Position numbers and translations under genes: made by a program
Part shown: positions 9,346 to 19,087 of the stretch, one piece after another
Position numbering within the stretch: position 1 is the first letter of the stretch
Layout of the letters: every line of letters begins with the position of its first letter
The notes under the pieces: model-generated
What the model was told of the DNA's origin: nothing
Seen by the model: the letters and a program-made list of their open reading frames with translations, nothing else
Database searches by the model: none
Source of the DNA: Paenibacillus sp. CC-CFT747
Lineage (GTDB): Bacteria; Bacillota; Bacilli; Paenibacillales; NBRC-103111
Length of the DNA: 64,000 nucleotides
Assembly (NCBI GenBank): GCA_030323305.1
Contig: CP106741.1
Coordinates: 3,154,001 to 3,218,000 of the forward strand
Reading direction: 5' to 3'

Positions 9346-9855
9346 ATGTTCAAACTGAAGGCAGACGGGTTCAGCTGGGATCGGGACTTGCAAATCATCC
9401 ATGCGGATGTGGTTCTGGAAGTGGACGGCGAAACGATTGTCGACGAGCCCCTCTGTGTGGATGTGGGCCTGCCGGCGTTGCTGCTGAGCGCGTTGGAGGA
9501 CACGAAGCCCAACCGCTGGGCCGATCCCGGGGAGTGGAGCCGTATGCCGTTCCTCGTTTGCGGCTGCGGGGATCCGGAATGCCGGGCGTACTCTTTCCGG
9601 GTGGAGCATGAAGGGGCCGGCCGTATCCGGCTGATGGAGCTCGAAGAGAGCCCGGACGGGACGTCCCGGGAACTGGCCTTCTATGAGGTGGACCAGGCGG
9701 AATACCGGGAAGCGGTCCGGCGGCTCGCCGAGGACTATTTGGCGTTTACGGAAGGGCTCGCCTACAAGCCGCTCGTCAAGGACACGCCGGCTATCGTGCG
9801 GGAGCTACTGGAGAGGCTGTCGCTGGCGGAAGCCGGGTACACGGCCGGGGAGTAA
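9346..9855 (+). CDS. Unknown 169-residue protein with a CGCGDPEC motif
   Basis: A soluble acidic protein. It carries FLVCGCGDPECRAYSF around residue 70, a Cys cluster that might bind metal. The N-terminal part (IIHADVVLEVDGETIVDEPL) looks beta-rich. ATG 9346 has GGGGG about 8 bases upstream; the in-frame ATG at 9316 is an alternative. I do not recognise the family with certainty. A terminator follows. Confidence 0.75.
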   Translation: MFKLKADGFSWDRDLQIIHADVVLEVDGETIVDEPLCVDVGLPALLLSALEDTKPNRWADPGEWSRMPFLVCGCGDPECRAYSFRVEHEGAGRIRLMELEESPDGTSRELAFYEVDQAEYREAVRRLAEDYLAFTEGLAYKPLVKDTPAIVRELLERLSLAEAGYTAGE

Positions 9856-9881
9856 GCTTTCTTACAGGAAGCTGCGTAAGG

Positions 9882-9917
9882 AAAAGGCCCGAATCCCTTA
9901 AGGATTCGAGCCTTTTT
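9882..9917. terminator. Bidirectional terminator
   Basis: A long stem (AAAAGGC, GAATCC with their complements) with A and T runs at both ends, placed between two convergent genes. Confidence 0.88.
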
Positions 9918-9932
9918 GACTTCAATTGAAAG

Positions 9933-10880
9933 TTATCCGTTCACCACAAGCGTCACTTCCAGGTCAATCGCCTTCCCCGGCTCAACCCCGATGATGCCGG
10001 TGACGGACGGATCCAAGTCCAGGTTGGGGGCATTGGTCACCCAGGTGTAAGGCTCCAGGCAGATGATGTCCTTCGCCTCGCCACGGGTATAAATGACCCA
10101 ATGCTTATAGAGGTCGGAGATTTGGTAACGCAGCTCGTAGCCTTCCTTACGGAGTACGGCCTCCCGGCCTTTGTCCCCGATCTGGAAGACAGTGTCGAGG
10201 TTCAGGCCCTTCAGATTCATGCCGGTTGAGGCCAGCGCCTCGTACTCGCCAAGAGACAGAAGCTTGCCCGTTGGCATATTCTCCTTATCCAGTTCCCAAA
10301 TGGCCGTAACCGGCAGCTCAAGCGTCCATTTCTCGGGCTCGTCGTCCAGCCGGAACCAGGTGTGCAGCCCGAATGCCGCCGGAACGGGGGCGTTGCTGTG
10401 GTTGATGATTTTCACCTTCTGCGCCAAGGTCGGGCCCTCAAGCACATAGGTCATCTCGATAATGACCGCATGGGGAAACTGCTTCAGGATATCGGGGTGC
10501 TCCGCAAAGGCGAAGGTGGATTTGATGAAGCTGACCTGGCCCTGCTGGCCCGAATCGGTCACTTTCCAAGGATGATTGCGGAGGAACCCGTGAATGTGGT
10601 GACCCTCCGGAGTGTTGATCTCCAGCTGGTAGTCGCGTCCGCGGAAATGAAAGGCGCCGTTGCGGACCCGGTTCGGCGGAAACATGAGCGGCGTTCCGCT
10701 GTGTCCCGGTGCCTTCACCAGGCTGTCCATGCTGTCAGGAACTAACAGCACTTCCCGTTTGGCCGTCTTGTCGTAGACGCGGAACAGGTTGTTCCCGAGC
10801 GTAGGAGCGAGCGAGACCCGCAATTGCTCGTTCTCCATCGTATAAACCAAGGTATCCTGCAAAATCTCCTGCTTGATCAT
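9933..10880 (-). CDS. Aldose 1-epimerase family protein (GalM-like)
   Basis: A 315-residue beta-sandwich mutarotase-like protein. It shows HIHGFLRNHPWKV near residue 94 and FGLHTWFR near 171, which fit the two catalytic/binding His of the family, and PYTWVTNAPN near the end. It interconverts alpha and beta anomers of hexoses; the exact sugar is open because GalM-like proteins are diverse. ATG 10880 has AAGGAGTGA 10 bases upstream. It is monocistronic and divergent from trpS. Confidence 0.85.
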   Translation of the reverse strand: MIKQEILQDTLVYTMENEQLRVSLAPTLGNNLFRVYDKTAKREVLLVPDSMDSLVKAPGHSGTPLMFPPNRVRNGAFHFRGRDYQLEINTPEGHHIHGFLRNHPWKVTDSGQQGQVSFIKSTFAFAEHPDILKQFPHAVIIEMTYVLEGPTLAQKVKIINHSNAPVPAAFGLHTWFRLDDEPEKWTLELPVTAIWELDKENMPTGKLLSLGEYEALASTGMNLKGLNLDTVFQIGDKGREAVLRKEGYELRYQISDLYKHWVIYTRGEAKDIICLEPYTWVTNAPNLDLDPSVTGIIGVEPGKAIDLEVTLVVNG

Positions 10881-10965
10881 AGGCGAAGATCACTCCTTAG
10901 TAGGGTCGGTGCTATCGCTTTATTGTAGCAAAAGGAACCGTCTCCCGCCAACGAACCGGGCAGGT

Positions 10966-10993
10966 TTGACTTTCCCGGGGGAGCGGGTATAAT
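10966..10993 (+). promoter_or_regulatory. Promoter of the trpS T-box leader
   Basis: TTGACT at 10966-10971, a 16-base spacer, TATAAT at 10988-10993. Transcription would start near 11000, just before the T-box leader. Confidence 0.8.
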
Positions 10994-11004
10994 AAATAAA
11001 AATG

Positions 11005-11287
11005 TTAATGAAAACGCAAGGATGGGAACAAGTAATCGGAATGATCCTCTCTTCTTAGAGAGCCGGCGGGTGGTGCAAGCCGGCGGGAGGCTTCCGCCGA
11101 ATGGGTCCCGGAGCGTAAAGCCGAACCGGACCATTCCGCAGCTTGTCTAGCGATAGCAGGGCGGTTTCCCAAGTAAGCGGCACGAAGTGGCTCCCCGTTA
11201 CCGGAGCGTCAAAGGCTCGTCCCTCGGGGCGGGTGAATTAGGGTGGCACCACGGTCTAACGTCCCTTTGCGGCGTTAGGCCTTTTTT
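11005..11287 (+). ncRNA. T-box riboswitch (trpS leader)
   Basis: A 5' leader with the T-box sequence AGGGTGGCACCACGG at 11240-11254, directly followed by a terminator (CTAACG/CGTTAG stem, then TTTTTT, 11255-11287). Stem I is suggested by the inverted repeat around 11060-11090 (GCCGGC...GCCGGC). A candidate Trp specifier TGG is at 11102-11104 in GAATGGGTCCCGG; the downstream gene supports it, but I did not fold the RNA. Uncharged tRNA would favour antitermination and trpS expression. Confidence 0.92.
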
Positions 11288-11298
11288 GCGTGGTTTTA

Positions 11299-11359
11299 GT
11301 GCCTTATCCGGTAACTTTATTGGCGAGAAAACCTCGATAGGCGAACACGGATAAGGCAC
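11299..11359 (-). repeat. Palindromic repeat element, copy A (short form, 61 bp)
   Basis: Bounded by GTGCCTTATCCG and CGGATAAGGCAC, a 12-bp perfect terminal inverted repeat. Inside on the minus strand is GAGGTTTTCTCG, shared with copies B (22513-22602) and C (38691-38781). It lacks about 30 bases of the middle found in B and C. It lies between the T-box terminator and the trpS start codon, so it is transcribed in the read-through mRNA. Confidence 0.75.
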
Positions 11360-11409
11360 AAGGCATCACAAGTAAAACAAGGGGCGGAAAGCCCGGGAGG
11401 GAAATACGA

Positions 11410-12393
11410 ATGAAACGAGTGTTATCGGGTATCCAGCCGAGCGGGGTGCTGACCCTGGGGAATTACATCGGGGCGATTCAAAATTTCGTTAAGCTGCAGC
11501 ACGACCATCAATGCTTCTTCATGGTGGTGGACCTGCATGCGGTAACGGTTCCTCAAGAACCGGAAGCTTTGCGGGAGCAGAGCCGAACGGTGGCGGAGCT
11601 GTATTTGGCGGCGGGCATCGATCCCAACAAGGCAAGCGTGTACCTGCAGTCGACGGTTACGGAGCACGCCGAGCTCGGGTGGCTGTTGACGACGCTCACC
11701 TACATGGGCGAGCTGGAGCGCATGACGCAGTTTAAAGACAAATCCGCTGGCAAGGAGTCTGTCGGAGCCGGCTTGTTCACGTACCCGTCCCTGATGGCGG
11801 CGGATATTCTGCTCTACAACACGGATCTGGTCCCGGTAGGGGACGACCAGAAGCAGCATCTGGAGCTGACCCGCGACCTGGCCCAGCGCTTCAATTCCCG
11901 GTTCGGTAATACCTTTACCGTACCCGAGCCCTACATCCAGGAAGTGGGCGCCCGCATCATGTCGCTTGACGATGCGTCGAAGAAGATGAGCAAAAGCAAC
12001 CCGAACGCGGGAAGCTTCATCACGCTGCTCGATCCTCCGGATGTGATCCGCAAGAAAATTTCCCGCGCTGTCACGGATTCCGGCCGGGAGGTGCGGTTCG
12101 ACCCGAAGGAGAAGCCGGAGGTGAGCAACCTTCTTTCGATTTACAGCCACTGTTCGGGCTTAAGCGTGAAGGAAATCGAGGCGAAATACGAGGGACAGGG
12201 CTACGGTCCTTTCAAGAAGGATTTGGCCGAGCAGGTCGTGGGCGTCCTTGAGCCGCTGCAGCAGCGGTTCCGTGAAATCCGCGAATCGGACATGATCTTC
12301 GACGTCCTGAAGAAGGGCGCGGCCGAAGCCTCGGAAGTGGCGGCTCCTATTCTGCGCCAGGTGAAAGAGCGGATGGGCTTCGTTCAGCCATAG
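11410..12393 (+). CDS. trpS: Tryptophanyl-tRNA synthetase
   Basis: A 327-residue class I synthetase charging tRNA-Trp. It begins with GIQPSGVLTLGNYIGA, where the HIGH-like motif appears as TLGN, and has the KMSKS loop as KKMSKSNPNAG near residue 195. The length is normal. CGGGAGGG lies 8-10 bases before the ATG. Expression is controlled by the T-box leader upstream; copy A of the palindromic repeat lies in the ~120-base spacer between leader terminator and start codon. Confidence 0.97.
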   Translation: MKRVLSGIQPSGVLTLGNYIGAIQNFVKLQHDHQCFFMVVDLHAVTVPQEPEALREQSRTVAELYLAAGIDPNKASVYLQSTVTEHAELGWLLTTLTYMGELERMTQFKDKSAGKESVGAGLFTYPSLMAADILLYNTDLVPVGDDQKQHLELTRDLAQRFNSRFGNTFTVPEPYIQEVGARIMSLDDASKKMSKSNPNAGSFITLLDPPDVIRKKISRAVTDSGREVRFDPKEKPEVSNLLSIYSHCSGLSVKEIEAKYEGQGYGPFKKDLAEQVVGVLEPLQQRFREIRESDMIFDVLKKGAAEASEVAAPILRQVKERMGFVQP

Positions 12394-12413
12394 GCTTTCC
12401 CGGCCCGAGCAGG

Positions 12414-12608
12414 CTAACCCTGGTCGCGGTTCGCCTCCTGCCGGCGGCGGGCTCTTGCCTTCAGAATGAAGCTGAAGCCGATAAACAGGATCGTGGCCGC
12501 GGCAAACCCGAGGGCGAGCCAAGGGCGGCGCAGGCTGAGGCTCCACGAGATCCCGAGCATGAGGGCTACGGTAACGCAGGCGAGAAGCAGGGCTAACGGT
12601 TTGTTCAT
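12414..12608 (-). CDS. Small two-span membrane protein (DUF5325-like)
   Basis: A 64-residue protein with two hydrophobic helices (LALLLACVTVALMLGI and LALGFAAATILFIGFSF) and a basic tail (KARARRRQEANRDQ). It resembles the DUF5325/YlaF family of Bacillales; function unknown. It is convergent with trpS and lies downstream of the YfhP-like gene beyond a terminator. Confidence 0.7.
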   Translation of the reverse strand: MNKPLALLLACVTVALMLGISWSLSLRRPWLALGFAAATILFIGFSFILKARARRRQEANRDQG

Positions 12609-12661
12609 CTAAAGTCACTTTCCTTTCCATAATAGGGGCGTGCGGTATGGCTTCACAGAAA

Positions 12662-12689
12662 GAGAGCTCAGGGGTTTCCCCGAGCTCTC
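12662..12689 (-). terminator. Hairpin terminator of the YfhP-like gene
   Basis: A 12-bp stem GAGAGCTC-GGGG with its complement, loop TTT. The T-rich flank is better on the plus strand (GCTCTTTT), but the gene ending here is on the minus strand; it may act in both directions. Confidence 0.65.
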
Positions 12690-12787
12690 GCTCTTTTGCG
12701 TCGAGGCTTGTTCGGCTTACCGGCAGGCCATGCGGTACTTGTCGAAGCGGCGCACCGGCGAACCCGGCTGTCACTGGATGCTTCCGG

Positions 12788-13771
12788 TCAGATCGTGTCG
12801 GCGCTCAGCTTTTTCTCGATGCGGGACTCGCTCTTCCACCCTACATAGGAGTAGAGCGGGGTGTAGTCGCGGTCCATTCGCAGGACGGCCACAAAGGGAT
12901 ACTGCTTGCGGTGCCGGTAGCGGACGTCGGCCCACCGGACCTCGTAGCCGTTCTCAAGCTCCCGTACCTCCGCGCAGGCGAAGGAGGAGAAGTAGAGGAA
13001 GGCGGCCACATCGGGATGGCGGCGGGAAGCGTCGATGGCCGGATGAGAATGGCAGGAAACGCGGTCGATCCAGCGCAGCTTCTCGTTGCGGTAGTCCCCA
13101 ATAACATAGGTCCCGTCATGGCGTCGCTTGACGACATTCCAGACATTCAGGTTGACGGTCGGAATGGCGAAAATTTTATCCTCGGGGTGGAAGTCCGTAT
13201 CCAATCGGGCAATGCGCTTCTCGAGCAGGTAATGGTGAACGGATCTCCATATATAATAGAGAGCGATTAGACCGTACAGTACCGGGAAAATCACTTCCGG
13301 CCTTCCGAACTTCACGGCCCACAGGAAGATGGCAGCCAGATGAGAGAAGAATATAAAGGGATCGAAAATGTGAATGATGTTCCAGGAGATCCACTTTTCC
13401 GTAAAAGGCTTGGCCGCCTGGGTACCGTATGTGTTGAACAGATCGGTGAAGACGTGGAAGCAGACGGCTCCGAACGTCCACAGGGCGAGGTGTAGCAGCG
13501 GAAGCTCCCCGAAAATAAGCGAAACCAGGGCGGTAATCAGAATTCCCCATAGGAACAAAGCGGGCAGGGAATGGGAGGTACCCCGGTGGTTGCGTATATA
13601 AACCGCATTCCCTCGGAAACGGAGCAGCCCGTCCAGATCGGGTGCCTGGGAGCCGAGAACGGTACCGGCCATTACGGCTGCGGCCGTATGCGGATCAGCG
13701 GCGACAACGGGGTCGATATGCGCCAACCCGGCGAGCCCCAAACCAATAACCAGGTGTGTACCAGTGTCCAA
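12788..13771 (-). CDS. YfhP-like membrane-bound metal-dependent hydrolase family protein
   Basis: A 327-residue protein of the YdjM/YfhP (DUF457) family. It begins DTGTHLVIGLGLAGLAH and has GSQAPDLDGLLRF and HRGTSHSLPAL, the conserved His/Asp motifs, then three to four membrane helices and a soluble C-terminal part of ~170 residues. TTG 13771 follows AGGAGGGG. In Bacillus, YfhP is linked to sporulation-phase regulation; substrate unknown. Confidence 0.85.
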   Translation of the reverse strand: MDTGTHLVIGLGLAGLAHIDPVVAADPHTAAAVMAGTVLGSQAPDLDGLLRFRGNAVYIRNHRGTSHSLPALFLWGILITALVSLIFGELPLLHLALWTFGAVCFHVFTDLFNTYGTQAAKPFTEKWISWNIIHIFDPFIFFSHLAAIFLWAVKFGRPEVIFPVLYGLIALYYIWRSVHHYLLEKRIARLDTDFHPEDKIFAIPTVNLNVWNVVKRRHDGTYVIGDYRNEKLRWIDRVSCHSHPAIDASRRHPDVAAFLYFSSFACAEVRELENGYEVRWADVRYRHRKQYPFVAVLRMDRDYTPLYSYVGWKSESRIEKKLSADTI

Positions 13772-13854
13772 CGTTACCCCTCCTGACTGTGAGCTATCGG
13801 TTTTTGTTATTGTACCATTTCCTTACCCAAAAAATAAACGAATGGAGCGGCGGC

Positions 13855-14136
13855 GTGAATAAAGTTTTCGTGGAATACCGGATTGACGGAGAAGCGCGGG
13901 AGGACTATTTGCAGTTTATGCAAAGCATGGGGGAAGGGGCACGGTTTGAGCTGTATGAGGGCAGCGACCAGCCCAACCTGTTCGTGGAACTTTGGTCCGG
14001 GCTCGATAAAGAAAGCTACCTCAGGCTGAAGGAGGAGCGTCTGAACGACGAGACCGGTCCATGGGCGAAGCTTAACGGAATGGTGTCCGGGGGCAAGGAC
14101 AAGGTTCATATTTGGCATTTTCAAAAAGTAAGATAG
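13855..14136 (+). CDS. Unknown 93-residue protein
   Basis: GTG start with GGAG seven bases upstream. The protein (VFVEYRIDGEAREDYLQFM, ending DKVHIWHFQKVR) has the size and beta-alpha-beta look of a dimeric alpha/beta-barrel or NIPSNAP-type domain, but I cannot assign it. It is divergent from the YfhP-like gene and upstream of the ABC exporter. Confidence 0.65.
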   Translation: MNKVFVEYRIDGEAREDYLQFMQSMGEGARFELYEGSDQPNLFVELWSGLDKESYLRLKEERLNDETGPWAKLNGMVSGGKDKVHIWHFQKVR

Positions 14137-14224
14137 TCCATCTTTTCAAGCATGGATATCCATGGTTTCCTTCTTCCTTTCGTTATAACCTATAGTATGG
14201 AAAAGGAAGGAAGGGGGAGACCGG

Positions 14225-16065
14225 ATGAAAAAAAGTCAATATTCCGCGCCTATATCGCGGAGAATCGTTGGGCTTATTTACTGGGAGCGGGACTCGTTAC
14301 CGTTTCTTGCCTGATGCAGCTGCTTATCCCTAACCTTCTCGGGAGATTCACGGACGGGCTGGAGCAGCGCGTGCTAACGTACCAAGAAGCAATCGGGTAT
14401 GCCGCCGGTATGATAGGGGCGGGATTCGGGGTTGCTTTTTTCGTTCCACGGGGAGAATTTATCTCTTCCGGATGTCGCGCAGGCTCGAAATGCAGGTGAG
14501 GGGGAAACTCTTCTCCCATTGGGAGAGGCTGTCCGCGCCCTATTTCAACAACCAGCGGATCGGGGACCTGATGTCGCACGCCATATCGGACGTAAACGTT
14601 ATCCGGGAGACCACCATGGGGGGCTTATTCAACATTCTGGAGGCCGTGGTGCTCATTACGATTACCGTCGTGGCCATGGTCTCTTCGGTGAATCCGTGGC
14701 TTACGCTGCTCACGATGCTGCCACTGCCGATGCTAAGCATTCTGGCCTATTCCTTCAATAAAAAGATCCAGAAGCAGTCGGCCGACGTGCAGCAGGCCGT
14801 GGGGGATCTGACGAGCCGGGTTCAGGAATTTACCGCCGGCATCCGGGTTGTGAAGGCTTTTGTTCAAGAGAAAGAGGAGAGGGCCTTGTTCACGAAGGAT
14901 AATCAGCGCGCGGTTGCCCTTAACCGCCGGTTCGTCCGGTCCAACTCCTTGTTCGGTTCGCTCTCTTCGGCGATCGTGGGGCTGAGCTTCCTCGTGTCGG
15001 TCGTGTTCGGGGGATTCTTGTGCTGAACGGAACCATTACACTCGGGGAGTTCGTCGCCTTCAATACGTATCTTTCCCTTCTCATGGGGCCGATCGAGAAC
15101 CTGGGTAAGGTCGTCAATCAGCTTCAGCGCGGGAAAGCGTCGGAGGACCGGATTCTCGCCATTCTGAATACGGAGCCGGACGTGGTGGACGATGTGTCGG
15201 CCGATCCCGGGATTAAGTCGCTTCAGGGGGCAATCGAGGTACGCAACTTGACATTCCGTTATCCGGAGGCCAAGGAGCCGACGCTCAAGAACGTCTCCCT
15301 GCACGTCCCGAAGGGCTCGAGTCTCGCCATCGTCGGCCGGGTCGGAAGCGGCAAAAGCACACTCGTGCATCTGCTCGTGCGGCTGTACAATCCGCCCAAA
15401 GGCACCCTGTTCATCGACGGAAACGACATTCACGAGATTCCGCTGCAAACCCTCCGGAGCCAGATCGGGATCGTTCCGCAGGATCAGTTCCTGTTCTCCT
15501 CCACCATCCGGGATAACATCAGCTTCGATCCCCGCCCGTATACCGAGGACGAGGTGGTGCGGGCTTCCCGGATCGCTCAGGTGTACGACAACATCATTGA
15601 GTTTCCGAATAAATTCGATACGGCGCTCGGCGAAAGGGGATCAGCCTCTCCGGCGGCCAGCGGCAGCGGGTGAGCATCGCGCGTGCCCTCATCAAGAAGC
15701 CGTCGATTCTGATCTTCGACGACAGCCTGTCCGCCGTGGATACGATCACCGAGGATCTTATCCTCGAAGGGCTTCATTCGGTCATGGAGGACCGGACCAC
15801 GATCATTATCGGTCACCGGATTTCCTCCGTTCAGGCGGCCGATCAAATCATCGTTCTGGACGAGGGGCGGATTATCGAGCGGGGAACGCATAATGAGCTG
15901 CTGGCGCTGAACGGCCTTTACGCGGATATTCACCGCAAGCAGCTCCTTGAGGAGGAAGCGGAGAAGCTTCCGCCGGACGGCGCTGACGGGCCGGAGGCGG
16001 AGATTGCCGCCGGGGCGGTGCGGAATCCGGATTATAACCGGCGGGGAGGAGCAGCGGGGGCATGA
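14225..16065 (+). CDS. ABC exporter half-transporter, BmrC/YheI type; several frame breaks
   Basis: N-terminal six-helix exporter domain and C-terminal ATPase. Motifs: Walker [11 protein letters not shown]-loop VPQDQFLF, signature LSGGQ only after frame repair, Walker [14 protein letters not shown]-loop GHRIS. The catalytic Glu after Walker B is Asp, as in the degenerate site of heterodimeric exporters. Frame breaks: A7 at 14228-14234 just after the start, T6 at 14436-14441, a single G at 15020, G4 at 15636-15639; one extra base at each restores a ~614-residue protein. ATG 14225 has a GGGGGAG site; an in-frame alternative is ATG 14197. The stop overlaps the next gene. Confidence 0.88.
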
Positions 16066-18173
16066 ACATTCATAAAGAGAAAGAAAGAGTAGACTTCACC
16101 GATTCCCAGCTGCTCGGGCGGCTGCTGGCTTTTGCCAAGCCGTACTGGAAAATGATCGGCCTCTGCCTGGTCCTGGCCATCTTGATCGTGGTCGCGGACC
16201 TGGCGCGTCCTTACCTGCTCAAGCTAGCCATCGACGAGCACATTCACGGGCTGAACCGGCCGATGCTCTCCGATACGGCAGACAAGACGGAGGAGCTTTC
16301 CCGGTTCGGAGATGTCACCGAGGTAGACGGCCGGGTATACGTGCGGGTGCGGGAAGACGCGGACCTGACGAAGCTGCCTTCCACCGCGGCTAAACGGCAG
16401 ATCGTAGAGGTGAACGACCGGGAGTACATGGCGGAGGGCTGGCTTCCGGCGGGCAAGAAGGAAGCCCCTGAGGTTAGGCAGGACGCGGGCGGGAAAACCG
16501 AGCTTGTGATGAGCGGCCAGACCTACCCGGCCGTTCCGCTTGAGGCCGAGCAGGTCAAGGCCTTCCGCCAGCACGATTACCGGGGATTTGTGAACCTGGG
16601 GGTGCTGTTCCTGATTACGGTCGTGGTGTCTTCCGTGCTGAACTATGTTCAGGGCAATCTGCTTCAATATACCGGGCAGACGATCATTTTCAACATCCGG
16701 GAGAAGCTGTTCACCCACCTGAGCCGGATGTCGATGTCGTTCTTCGACCGCAATCCGGTAGGGCGGCTTGTGGTCCGCGTCACCCAGGATACGGAGTCCC
16801 TTAACCAGCTGTACTCGCAAGTGGTCGTCAACCTGATCAAAGACGTCATCGTCGTGATCGGAATCGTGATCATTATGCTTCAGATGAGCCTGAAGCTTTC
16901 TCTGCTTGCTTTTGCCGTGCTTCCGGTGCTGGCGCTCATGACCTTCTATTACCGCAAGGTGGTCCGGGAGGCGCAGCGCCGGGCCCGGCTGATTCTGTCC
17001 CGGCTGAATTCCTTTCTTGCCGAGAATCTGTCCGGAATCCGCATCACCCAGCTGTTTATCCGGGAGGAGCGGCAGTGGGAGCAGTTCGACAGCCACAACA
17101 CGGCCTACTACAAAGCGGGAATGAAAGGCACGGTCATCAACTCGATTTTTCAGCCGGCGATCGGCTTCATGGGCAACCTCGCCATTGCGCTGCTTATCTG
17201 GTACGGAGGGCTCAATGTCATCGAAGGAGGCATTACCTTCGGGGTGGTCTACGCCTTTACGCAGTACATCCGCCAGTTCTTCCAGCCGCTCATGAGCCTC
17301 GCGGAGAAATACAACCAGATCCAGACCTCCATGGTCGGTGCGGAAAGAATCTTCGACATGCTCGATGAGAAGCCGGGCATGGCCGAGCCGGAGCAGCCCG
17401 TCTCGCTGCCGAAGCAGGTCCGCGGGGAGATCGAATTCGAGAACGTGTGGTTCGCCTACACGAACGAGGACTGGGTGCTGAAGGACGTCAGCTTCAAGAT
17501 TGAGCCGGGCCAGACGATCGCCTTCGTCGGGGCGACCGGCGCCGGGAAGAGCTCGATCATTCAGCTGATCAACCGGTTCTACGACATCCAGAAAGGCTCG
17601 ATCAAGCTGGACGGGGTGGACATCCGCCGCATCCCGCTTGACGAGCTCCGCCGCTGCATCAGTGTGGTGCAGCAGGATGTCTTCCTGTTCACGGGCGACA
17701 TCGCCTCGAACATCCGGTTGAACGATCCCTCCATCACGGATGCCCAGATCGAGCAGGCGGCCCGCATGGTGCACATGGACGACTTCATCCGCCGGCAGCC
17801 GCTCGGCTACCATACGCCGCTTGGAGAGCGCGGGGTCAGCCTGTCGCTCGGCCAGCGGCAGCTGCTGTCCTTTGCTCGGGCGATCGCCTTCAAGCCGCAA
17901 ATCCTTATTCTCGATGAAGCGACGTCGAACATCGATACCGAAACGGAACTGATCGTCCAGGATGCGCTCCACCGCATCTCCAAGGGCCGGACGACGATGA
18001 TCGTCGCCCACCGCTTGTCCACCATCCAGCATGCCGACCAGATCATCGTCATGCACAAAGGACGGGTCCGGGAGATCGGGAGCCACTATCAGCTGCTGGC
18101 GCAGAAGGGGTACTATTACCGCCTGTTCGAGCTTCAGTACAAGGACCAGCGGGGGCTGAAGACGGCGGAATAG
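16062..18173 (+). CDS. ABC exporter half-transporter, BmrD/YheH type
   Basis: A 703-residue partner of the upstream half-transporter; ATG overlaps its stop by four bases. An extracellular insert of ~110 residues lies between the first two helices (about residues 65-180), as in YheH/BmrD. ATPase motifs: [29 protein letters not shown] with the catalytic Glu present, and AHRLS. The signature is LSLGQ rather than LSGGQ. Together the pair has one consensus and one degenerate ATP site, as in BmrCD/LmrCD multidrug exporters. Confidence 0.93.
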   Translation: MNIHKEKERVDFTDSQLLGRLLAFAKPYWKMIGLCLVLAILIVVADLARPYLLKLAIDEHIHGLNRPMLSDTADKTEELSRFGDVTEVDGRVYVRVREDADLTKLPSTAAKRQIVEVNDREYMAEGWLPAGKKEAPEVRQDAGGKTELVMSGQTYPAVPLEAEQVKAFRQHDYRGFVNLGVLFLITVVVSSVLNYVQGNLLQYTGQTIIFNIREKLFTHLSRMSMSFFDRNPVGRLVVRVTQDTESLNQLYSQVVVNLIKDVIVVIGIVIIMLQMSLKLSLLAFAVLPVLALMTFYYRKVVREAQRRARLILSRLNSFLAENLSGIRITQLFIREERQWEQFDSHNTAYYKAGMKGTVINSIFQPAIGFMGNLAIALLIWYGGLNVIEGGITFGVVYAFTQYIRQFFQPLMSLAEKYNQIQTSMVGAERIFDMLDEKPGMAEPEQPVSLPKQVRGEIEFENVWFAYTNEDWVLKDVSFKIEPGQTIAFVGATGAGKSSIIQLINRFYDIQKGSIKLDGVDIRRIPLDELRRCISVVQQDVFLFTGDIASNIRLNDPSITDAQIEQAARMVHMDDFIRRQPLGYHTPLGERGVSLSLGQRQLLSFARAIAFKPQILILDEATSNIDTETELIVQDALHRISKGRTTMIVAHRLSTIQHADQIIVMHKGRVREIGSHYQLLAQKGYYYRLFELQYKDQRGLKTAE

Positions 18174-18198
18174 CCTAACGCCTCTCGCGAAAAATGAG

Positions 18199-18246
18199 AA
18201 CCCGCAAGACGGACACTTTAGACAAAGTGACGTCGCGGGTTTTTGT
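18199..18246 (+). terminator. Terminator of the ABC exporter operon
   Basis: Outer stem AACCCGC/GCGGGTT with an inner CACTTT...AAAGTG stem, followed by TTTTTG. Confidence 0.75.
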
Positions 18247-18413
18247 TCTTCCGACAGGCTTCGAGAGCAGAATGGCCGGTTACGAACCGAAACGCGTTAA
18301 GGAATCGGGGGTTCTTTGTTCAAATGAGCAATCGGCAAGAAAACCACGGGACGGGCTTATGTTAAGGTGAAGGGGAGAGAGATGACTGAAAAGCGACTTA
18401 AGGAGGAGCAATA

Positions 18414-18995
18414 ATGAAAACATGGCTTCTTTTGCTGCAGGGCGGTGGGAAAGGGGCTTATGAGGCGGACCGAAAGCTGGCAGAGAATCTGAGAATGCAG
18501 TTGGGCGAGGAAGTGGAGGTCGTCTATCCGCAGATGCCGGATGAGGACAGGCCGGATTACCAGGCTTGGCGGGACAGGGTGGCCGAGATCCTAATGTCCC
18601 GAGGCGGAAGGGCGATTTGGGCGGGACATTCTCTTGGGGCGTCCTTTCTGCTGAAGTATCTTTCGGAGGAGGAGCCGCCAACTCCCCCAGCAGGTGTTTT
18701 TCTGATAGCCCCGCCTTATTGGGGAGCAGAGGGCTGGGAGGTCGAGGAATACCGTTTGTGCGAAGGCTCCGAGCGTAAGCTGACCGGTTACCGGCCCATA
18801 GTCTTCTACCACAGCCGGGATGATAAGATAGTGCCCTGCTCGCATCTGGCCCTTTATGCCGAGAAGCTTCCGCATGCGCATACCCGGGAATTCATGGACA
18901 GGGGGCATCAGTTTGCCGGCAACCTACGGGAAGTGGCGGATGATATCCGTCTACTGGTTTTAGAAGAACAACGGGGCGGTGCCCGGCCTTTTTGA
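18414..18995 (+). CDS. Alpha/beta-hydrolase (RBBP9/YdeN-like)
   Basis: A 193-residue serine hydrolase. The nucleophile elbow is GHSLG (near residue 71), the Asp lies in HSRDDKIVP, and the His in MDRGHQFAG, giving a full catalytic triad. The start has AAGGAGGAG 6 bases upstream. No signal peptide. Substrate unknown. The following AraC gene is ~90 bases downstream on the same strand. Confidence 0.85.
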   Translation: MKTWLLLLQGGGKGAYEADRKLAENLRMQLGEEVEVVYPQMPDEDRPDYQAWRDRVAEILMSRGGRAIWAGHSLGASFLLKYLSEEEPPTPPAGVFLIAPPYWGAEGWEVEEYRLCEGSERKLTGYRPIVFYHSRDDKIVPCSHLALYAEKLPHAHTREFMDRGHQFAGNLREVADDIRLLVLEEQRGGARPF

Positions 18996-19087
18996 TAAGA
19001 GGGCGGCAGCACTACATTTCCTCTCTTGCCCCGACCGGCCCTCATCCGGTAAGGTTAAACCAGAAGGGTCAGACGGGAGGGGCCAGC

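Noticed and set aside
16224..18086. A 620-codon open frame antisense to the second ABC half-transporter
   Set aside because: It exactly mirrors a strongly conserved gene, its product is His/Arg/Asp-rich without motifs, and there is no ribosome site. It is a by-product of high G+C codon use.
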